Of a stretch of DNA of 12,904 bases, positions 7,722-12,904 are shown piece after piece. The translations under genes were made by a program, and so were the position numbers. A model generated the notes under the pieces. The model had not been told where the DNA came from and searched no databases. It was given only the letters and a program-made list of their open reading frames with translations. Location: the NCBI GenBank assembly GCA_009774735.1, contig VSOH01000026.1:1-12904 (forward strand). Reading direction: 5' to 3'. Source of the stretch: Clostridiales bacterium (lineage in GTDB: Bacteria > Bacillota_A > Clostridia > Oscillospirales > Acutalibacteraceae). How positions within the stretch are numbered: the stretch's first letter is position 1; each line of letters starts with the position of its first letter.

Positions 7722-9001
7722 TCAAATCTTACCTTAATGGAATTTGCGTGAGCGGTCAAGCCCTCAGTATCAGCAAGCTTAACAATATCATCCTTTGCCT
7801 TTGAAAGCTCAGCCTCTGTATAGTAAATAAAGCTGCTCTTTTTAACAAAGCTGTCAACAGAAAGCGGAGAGAAAAATCTTGCTGTTCCGCTTGTGGGCAG
7901 TACATGGTTAGGACCTGCATAATAGTCACCGAGCGGCTCAGGTGAATAATTTCCAAGGAAAACAGAGCCTGCATTGTCAAGCCTTCCAATATATCTCAGA
8001 GGTTCTTCAACGCACATTTCAAGGTGCTCAGGTGCAAGCTCATTGGCAAATTCAATAGCCTGGTCGAGATTTTCACAAACAATAATTTCACCGAATTTAT
8101 CAAGTGACTCAGCAATAATTTCCTGTCGTTCAAGGAACTTAATCTGTCTGTCAATTTCCCTTGCAGTTGCTTTGGCTATATCAGTTGATGTAGTCAAAAG
8201 AATAGCAGATGCCAGCTTATCATGCTCTGCCTGACTCATTAAATCTGCTGCAAGGAATGCAGGCTGTGCAGTTTTATCGGCAACAATCAGAATTTCCGAC
8301 GGTCCTGCAACCATATCAATATCAACCACACCGTAAAGAAGTTTTTTTGCAGTGGCAACAAAGATATTACCGGGTCCGACAATTTTATCAACCTTTGGTA
8401 TTTTTTCAGTACCATATGCAAGAGCAGCAACTGCCTGTGCACCGCCCACAAGGAACACCTTGTCAACACCTGCAACAGCCGCAGCAGCCATAATATCAGG
8501 ATTAGGACTTCCGTCCTTTCCCGGTGGGGTAACCATAATAATTTCCTTAACACCTGCAATTTTGGCAGGGATTGCATTCATCAAAACTGATGACGGATAA
8601 GCAGCCGTTCCGCCCGGAACATAAATACCAACCCTGTGCAGTCCGCGAACACGCTGACCCATAATAACACCATTTTCCTCAGTTCTTAACCAAGACTGCT
8701 GAGCCTGACGAAGGTGGAAATTATAGATATTTTCCTTAGCATTATAAAGAGCCTGCTTAAAATCATCGTCAACAATATCCAAATAGGAATTAAGTTCTTC
8801 CTTTTCTATAACCGTTCTCTTCGGCACCGAGCCGTCAAAGCGGACTGTAAATTCACGCACAGCGTCGTCACCCTGCTCCTTAACTGCATTAATTATATTC
8901 GTTACAATTTCAACGATTTTAGGATCAGTTTCACCTGCACGCTTTTTTAAATTTTCTATCAGGGCATATTCTGCCTTTCCGTTTGCTTTTGTTATTTTCA
9001 T
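7718..9001 (-). CDS. hisD: Histidinol dehydrogenase
   Basis: This NAD-dependent zinc enzyme oxidises L-histidinol to histidinal and then to L-histidine, the last two steps of the pathway, in the cytosol. Its 427 residues match the usual family length. The glycine-rich YVPGGTAAYPSS lies at 127-138 and the VGPGNIFVATAK segment at 208-219. The zinc ligands expected by alignment to E. coli HisD are Q257 and H260 in SQAEHD, D359 in GDYYAGPNH, and H418 near the C-terminus. The catalytic Glu-His pair is E325-H326 in LAPEHLE. The gene starts with ATG 11 bases after hisZ-hisG and has a clear GGAGAG ribosome site. It ends in an ATGA overlap with the next gene, so translation is probably coupled. Confidence 0.98.
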   Translation of the reverse strand: MKITKANGKAEYALIENLKKRAGETDPKIVEIVTNIINAVKEQGDDAVREFTVRFDGSVPKRTVIEKEELNSYLDIVDDDFKQALYNAKENIYNFHLRQAQQSWLRTEENGVIMGQRVRGLHRVGIYVPGGTAAYPSSVLMNAIPAKIAGVKEIIMVTPPGKDGSPNPDIMAAAAVAGVDKVFLVGGAQAVAALAYGTEKIPKVDKIVGPGNIFVATAKKLLYGVVDIDMVAGPSEILIVADKTAQPAFLAADLMSQAEHDKLASAILLTTSTDIAKATAREIDRQIKFLERQEIIAESLDKFGEIIVCENLDQAIEFANELAPEHLEMCVEEPLRYIGRLDNAGSVFLGNYSPEPLGDYYAGPNHVLPTSGTARFFSPLSVDSFVKKSSFIYYTEAELSKAKDDIVKLADTEGLTAHANSIKVRFE

Positions 9002-9012
9002 ATCAGCTCTCC

Positions 9013-10626
9013 TTAAACCTTTGATGCCAGCTCCAAATCATTTAAAAACTGTTCAATTTCATCCTTACGAAGCTTCATTGAAGCCATATTAACAATAACT
9101 CTTGCTGAAATCGGCATAATTGTATCTACAACCTCAAGACCATTTTCCTTAAGCGTTGAGCCTGTTTCAACAATATCAACAATGCCGTCGGCAAGACCAA
9201 GGAGCGGAGCAAGCTCCACACTACCCTCAATCTTAATGATATCAACATCCATACCCTTGGATTTAAAATATTCCTTTGCAACCTTAGGGTACTTGCTGGC
9301 AACCGTTTTACGCTTGTAGCCTGAGAAGAAATCAGTCCCCTTTGGGCAGGCAAGAGCAAATCTGCACTTACCGATATCAAGATCAATGACCTCATAGAAG
9401 GAATTGCCGTGCTCTGCAATCGTATCCTTGCCCACAACACCGATATCACATACACCGTGCTCTACATAGGTTATTACATCCGGAGCCTTTGATAATACAG
9501 CCTCATAATCACCCACAGGGAGAATTAATCTTCTGCCCTTATTTTCAAGCTCGGCTGTATCAAGCCCCATTGTTTTAAAGAGTGATACTGAAGATTTTTC
9601 AAGTCTGCCCTTGGTAAGTGCAATACGCAGAGGACGGTCAACATTGATTTCCTCACGCATAACGTCACACAAAGCGTTAACATTGACACCGAAACCAACA
9701 GCAGGAGCATCCATACCGAACTCTCCAACTAAATTATCGTAGCGTCCGCCTGAAATAATTGTTACACCGCTGCCCTGGGCATAGCCTCTGAAAATGACAC
9801 CTGTGTAATAATTGCTGCGGTTGACAAGACCTAAATCTATTAAAATATCATTACCGAATCCAAGCTCACAAAGTCTTTCATAAATCTCTTTAAGATAATC
9901 AAGAGCCTTGTTAACCTCATCATCATTATAAAGTGCCTTAGCCTCATCTATAACATCAACACCGCCGAATAATCTTGGCAGCTTTTTAATAATCTGTGCT
10001 TCTCTGCTGTCGCCGGTTTTATCAAGTAAATCACCAAGAGCAGAATAATTCTTCCCCTCAATAAAGCTGCATATATCTGCCTTTTGAGATGCAGAAACAT
10101 TAAGCCTGTCAAGAATGGTATTGAAAAAGCCTGCATGGCAAAGCTCAATCTTATATGAGTTAACCTCATTTCTTTTGAGCGCCTCATTCGCCATTGAGAT
10201 AACCTCAATATCAGCATCCATACTGCCGTCACCGATTAACTCAATACCGCTCTGCTCAATTTCATCTGTTCTGCCGGCAAGCTGCTTGTTGCGGACATAA
10301 ACATTCTGATTATAGTAGAGCCTTACAGGTAAATCCTCTTTTGAAAGACGTGTTGCTACAAGCCTTGCAATAGGGGCAGTATTATCGGGTCTGAGTACGG
10401 TTGTTCTGCCCTGATTGTCACTGAGCTTGTACATTTCTTCAGGCTCAATACCAAGGTTATCACTCTCAAACACATCAAAAAACTCAATAGTCGGTGTCAT
10501 AACCTTTCTGTAGTTTTTTTCTTTAAACAGAGTTGAAACAACCGTTTCAACTCTCCTTCTGTCATCACATTCCTCAAAGAGCAAATCACGGCTGCCCTGA
10601 GGTGTTAGTTTTGAATATCTTTTCAT
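9013..10626 (-). CDS. hisZ-hisG: HisZ-HisG fusion: ATP phosphoribosyltransferase regulatory and catalytic subunits in one chain
   Basis: This protein performs the first, committed step of histidine synthesis, joining ATP and PRPP to give phosphoribosyl-ATP. Residues 1 to about 326 are a HisZ, a histidyl-tRNA-synthetase paralogue without tRNA-charging function. They contain the TPQGSRDLL start, LRPDNTAPIAR (motif-2 region), LVNRSNYYTG and GGRYDNLVGEFG (motif-3 region). After a linker of about five residues, residues 332-537 form a short-form HisG. It shows LTKGRLEKS, GVVGKDTI and the PRPP-loop region IVDIVETGSTLKENGL, and lacks the C-terminal histidine-binding domain of long HisG. In other species HisZ and short HisG are separate proteins forming an octamer of four each, with HisZ carrying feedback control; the fusion would fix a 1:1 ratio. 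The frame is continuous with no stop between the halves. The start is ATG at 10626, with GGGAG 11 bases upstream. It is the first gene of the operon. Confidence 0.95.
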   Translation of the reverse strand: MKRYSKLTPQGSRDLLFEECDDRRRVETVVSTLFKEKNYRKVMTPTIEFFDVFESDNLGIEPEEMYKLSDNQGRTTVLRPDNTAPIARLVATRLSKEDLPVRLYYNQNVYVRNKQLAGRTDEIEQSGIELIGDGSMDADIEVISMANEALKRNEVNSYKIELCHAGFFNTILDRLNVSASQKADICSFIEGKNYSALGDLLDKTGDSREAQIIKKLPRLFGGVDVIDEAKALYNDDEVNKALDYLKEIYERLCELGFGNDILIDLGLVNRSNYYTGVIFRGYAQGSGVTIISGGRYDNLVGEFGMDAPAVGFGVNVNALCDVMREEINVDRPLRIALTKGRLEKSSVSLFKTMGLDTAELENKGRRLILPVGDYEAVLSKAPDVITYVEHGVCDIGVVGKDTIAEHGNSFYEVIDLDIGKCRFALACPKGTDFFSGYKRKTVASKYPKVAKEYFKSKGMDVDIIKIEGSVELAPLLGLADGIVDIVETGSTLKENGLEVVDTIMPISARVIVNMASMKLRKDEIEQFLNDLELASKV

Positions 10627-10655
10627 ATTTATTAAATCTCCCTGACAATTATACT

Positions 10656-10691
10656 TTAGTATGGTAGAGCGTTAATATGCTACCATACTAA
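10656..10691. promoter_or_regulatory. Perfect 12-bp inverted repeat, probable repressor operator
   Basis: The arms TTAGTATGGTAG (10656-10667) and CTACCATACTAA (10680-10691) are exact reverse complements separated by 12 bases, so their centres are 24 bp apart on the DNA. One arm covers the extended -10 and the start of the -10 box; the other falls just downstream of the predicted start of transcription. That is a classic repressor position. Firmicute histidine genes are known to be controlled either by T-box leaders or, by comparative-genomic prediction, by a TrpR-family repressor (HisR/YerC). The leader here is too short for a T-box, so a HisR-like site is the favoured inference. I cannot confirm the motif match. 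As RNA it could also fold as a hairpin at the end of polC readthrough, but no U-run follows it. Confidence 0.7.
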
Positions 10692-10705
10692 CACGATTGT
10701 GTCAA
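10677..10705 (-). promoter_or_regulatory. Sigma-A type promoter of the histidine operon
   Basis: Reading the minus strand, a perfect -35 box TTGACA (10705-10700) is followed by a 17-base spacer and the -10 box TAGCAT (10682-10677, 4 of 6 matches). TG one base before the -10 (10685-10684) makes it an extended -10. Transcription should begin near 10670, giving a leader of about 44 bases that includes the GGGAG ribosome site (10642-10638). An AT-rich stretch lies just upstream of the -35. A second possible promoter has a perfect TATAAT (10653-10648) and a weaker TTAACG 16 bases upstream. It would start within or next to the ribosome site, so it is less likely. Confidence 0.75.
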
Positions 10706-10718
10706 GTCTAATATTATA

Positions 10719-12904
10719 TTAAAATAAAGAAATCTGGTTTGATTCAGGCATATCACCAAGAGCACCTGCTGCTTTTAATGCATCAACAACGCTCCTGCCT
10801 ATTCCCGCTCTTGCCATCAAGTCATCATAGCTCATAAATTCACCATTGCCGTCATTCTTTGCATCGGCAATTGAATTTGCAGCATTCTCACCGATACCAT
10901 CAATTGCACCGAAGGGCAGACGAATTTTGCCATCCTCAATACGGTAAATACGTGCATCTGATTTATAAATATCAACAGGTAAAAATTCAATACCTCTTGC
11001 AAGCATTTCAATAACAATCTGCAAAACGACATATGTACTTTCATCCTTAGCCGTTTTATCATTGCCCTTAAGCTTGATTTCCTCCATTTTACGCTTAACT
11101 GCAGCCTTACCCTCCACAGCAGCAACAGCATCAATAGCACCGCCGCGAACCGTAAAATAAGCAGAATAAAAATGGATAGGATAATAAATTTTATACCACG
11201 CAAGACGCAGTGCTGCAATAACATATGCCGCCGCGTGTGCCTTAGGGAACATATACTTAATCTTATAACAGGAATCAATATACCACTGCTCAACACCAAT
11301 GGTTTTCATAGCCTCCTCATATGGAGGAAGCTCCTTCGGTGCCTTTCCCTTACGGGTATACTCCATAATTTTAAAGCAGTCCTTTTTAGACAAAGGCGAC
11401 TCCTTGCCGGTTTCAGACTCATATTTGTCAGCAACGTGAATAAGGTGTGTCATAATATCATCACGGCATCCGATTACCTCGGAAATTGTACAGGTGCCGT
11501 TCTGAATAAGCTCCTGCGCATTGCCAAGCCAAACATCCGTACCGTGGGATAAACCGGATATCTGCAGCAAATCCGCAAAGGTTTTCGGCTGTGCTTCGGT
11601 AAGCATACCGATAACAAAAGGTGTGCCCATTTCAGGGATTGCCAGTGTACCTGTTACACAGTCAATATCCTCGGGTGAAACACCGATAGGCTCGGTGGAT
11701 GTTATCAGCTTATACAGGTTAGGGTCTGCCAAATCAACATCCATAACGGGGATACCTGTTGAATCCTCAAGATATTTATAAAGTGTCGGATTATCGTGTC
11801 CAAGCTCATCAAGCTTCAGCAAAGTATCGTGAAGTGAATTCTTAAAGTCAAAGTGCGTTGTGTAAGTACCCTTTTTCTCGTCATTTGACGGATACTGAAT
11901 CGGTGTGAAATCCTCAACCGTATATTTATCAGGCACAACAACCATACCGCCCGGATGCTGACCGGTAGTTCGTTTGATTCCCGTACAGCCGACAGCCAGT
12001 CTGCCGATTTCTGCTTTCGGGGTAGTACCTGCAAGACCGCGTTCGTCAAGATATTTCATAACATAGCCATATGCTGTTTTATCAGCAACTGTTGCCATAG
12101 TACCTGCCTTGAACACATACTCCTTGCCAAACAGCTCCTCAGTGTATCTGTGCGAGCGTGACTGATACTCACCGCTAAAATTAAGGTCGATATCAGGTTC
12201 CTTATCACCGTCAAAACCAAGGAAGGTTTCAAATGGGATTTCGTGACCGTCACGCGTCATCGGCGTGCCGCAGTTCGGACAATTTTTAGCAGGAAGGTCA
12301 AAGCCTGAGCCATATTCACCGTGCAGGAAAAATTCGCTGTGCTTACAGCTTTTGCAGTAATAGTGCGGTGCCAGCGGATTAACCTCAGATATGCCGCCGA
12401 AATGTGCAGCAAGTGACGAGCCTACTGAACCACGGGAACCAACAAGATAGCCGTTTCGCTCGCTCTCCTCAACAAGACGCTTGGCAATAACATAAAGCAC
12501 ACCGAAGCCGTGACCGATAATGGAATCAAGCTCACGCTGCAATCTGTTAGCAACATATTCAGGCACAGGGTCACCATATAAATCCTTCGCCATATTCCAG
12601 CATTTTTCCGTTAACTCCTCATTAGCACCGTCAATGTGAGGCTGGAAGGTTCCGGGCGGAATAGGCGGAATATTATCCATAACGGAATCTGCAATTTTAT
12701 TTGGATTATCAATAACAAATTCCTTTGCTCTTTCCCCTGCCCATGCAAAATCCTCAAGCATTTCATCAGTCGTCTTGAAATAAAGAGGTGCCTGCTGGTC
12801 AGCATCATCAAAGCCCTTTGATGCCATAATGATTGCTCTGAACTTAGCATCCTTTTCATCAAGGAAATGGACGTCGCCCGTTGCAACCACAGGCTTATTT
12901 AACG
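10719..12904 (-). CDS. polC: DNA polymerase III subunit alpha, PolC type (3' part; 5' end outside window)
   Basis: This is the C-terminal 727 residues of the Gram-positive replicative DNA polymerase, which extends nascent DNA at the fork; full-length PolC is about 1,430 residues. The reading frame is open to the right edge, where LNKPVVATGDVHF is the last part of the PHP domain, so the GTG at 12890 is internal and not a start. In window numbering, a four-cysteine zinc site (C183, C186, C208, C211) precedes the palm. The catalytic aspartates are seen in EPDIDL (D237, D239) and KLDELGHD (D365). A helix-hairpin-helix-like IDGIGENAANSI lies at about 668-679. The protein ends in QISLF, the terminal sliding-clamp binding motif of PolC. 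The N-terminal OB and 3'-5' exonuclease domains are not in the window. It stops with TAA, with no U-tract terminator before the his promoter. Confidence 0.97.
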   Translation of the reverse strand, partial: LNKPVVATGDVHFLDEKDAKFRAIIMASKGFDDADQQAPLYFKTTDEMLEDFAWAGERAKEFVIDNPNKIADSVMDNIPPIPPGTFQPHIDGANEELTEKCWNMAKDLYGDPVPEYVANRLQRELDSIIGHGFGVLYVIAKRLVEESERNGYLVGSRGSVGSSLAAHFGGISEVNPLAPHYYCKSCKHSEFFLHGEYGSGFDLPAKNCPNCGTPMTRDGHEIPFETFLGFDGDKEPDIDLNFSGEYQSRSHRYTEELFGKEYVFKAGTMATVADKTAYGYVMKYLDERGLAGTTPKAEIGRLAVGCTGIKRTTGQHPGGMVVVPDKYTVEDFTPIQYPSNDEKKGTYTTHFDFKNSLHDTLLKLDELGHDNPTLYKYLEDSTGIPVMDVDLADPNLYKLITSTEPIGVSPEDIDCVTGTLAIPEMGTPFVIGMLTEAQPKTFADLLQISGLSHGTDVWLGNAQELIQNGTCTISEVIGCRDDIMTHLIHVADKYESETGKESPLSKKDCFKIMEYTRKGKAPKELPPYEEAMKTIGVEQWYIDSCYKIKYMFPKAHAAAYVIAALRLAWYKIYYPIHFYSAYFTVRGGAIDAVAAVEGKAAVKRKMEEIKLKGNDKTAKDESTYVVLQIVIEMLARGIEFLPVDIYKSDARIYRIEDGKIRLPFGAIDGIGENAANSIADAKNDGNGEFMSYDDLMARAGIGRSVVDALKAAGALGDMPESNQISLF

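Noticed and set aside
10648..10675. Second promoter TTAACG-16-TATAAT before hisZ-hisG
   Set aside because: The -10 is perfect, but transcription would begin at or within the ribosome site and the -35 is weaker than in the upstream promoter. It is kept only as an alternative.
10627..10718. T-box riboswitch upstream of the his operon
   Set aside because: The predicted leader is about 44 bases, far too short for a T-box with its specifier stem, antiterminator and terminator; no T-box consensus was seen.
12888..12890. GTG at 12890 as the start of a shorter polymerase
   Set aside because: The frame continues open to the window edge with the PHP-domain residues LNKP immediately before it, so the true start lies outside the window.
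1..12904. CRISPR arrays, insertion sequences, tRNA or rRNA genes, prophage or toxin-antitoxin modules
   Set aside because: I looked for these on both strands and saw no repeated spacers, terminal repeats, transposase motifs or RNA gene signatures; nearly all the sequence is accounted for by conserved coding genes.

Overview
The window is a low-GC (about 40% by eye) chromosomal segment in which every convincing gene lies on the minus strand, so it reads from high to low coordinates. A PolC-type replicative polymerase, a bifunctional Rel with an RFKD synthetase motif, a short-form HisG that depends on HisZ, strong GGAGG-like ribosome sites and a sigma-A type promoter point to a Firmicute of class Clostridia. 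A gut Ruminococcaceae/Oscillospiraceae-like organism is my best guess. That placement is an inference from gene content, not from a database match.

Layout in transcription order: (1) The 3' part of polC runs in from the right edge and ends at 10719. (2) A 92-bp gap (10627-10718) holds a good promoter overlapped by a perfect 12-bp inverted repeat, probably the operator of the histidine operon. (3) The histidine block follows: a HisZ-HisG fusion, hisD, a two-gene insert (a ComEC-like metallo-beta-lactamase-fold protein plus a DUF3006 protein), then hisB, hisA, hisI and hisE. (4) hisE runs by a TAATG overlap into recJ, which abuts rel, which overlaps dtd; dtd runs off the left edge. The only intergenic gap longer than about 12 bp after the promoter is 69 bp between the DUF3006 gene and hisB. 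No stretch over 300 bases lacks a gene.

How the genes work together: HisZ-HisG, HisE, HisI, HisA, HisB and HisD supply steps 1, 2, 3, 4, 6 (the dehydratase) and the final two oxidations of histidine synthesis. Missing from the window are hisH and hisF (imidazole-glycerol-phosphate synthase), hisC (aminotransferase) and a histidinol-phosphate phosphatase, so these must lie elsewhere if the pathway is complete. The downstream genes are housekeeping: RecJ (single-strand exonuclease for repair), Rel ((p)ppGpp synthetase/hydrolase of the stringent response) and Dtd (D-aminoacyl-tRNA deacylase). The head-to-tail overlaps suggest one long transcript, so histidine supply and the stringent-response enzyme may share transcription.

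I found no phage, transposon, CRISPR array, RNA gene or clear defence system. The items most worth a second look are the HisZ-HisG fusion, the promoter/operator, the membrane-anchored MBL/DUF3006 pair inside a biosynthetic operon, and the rewired his-recJ-rel-dtd junctions without hisH, hisF or apt.
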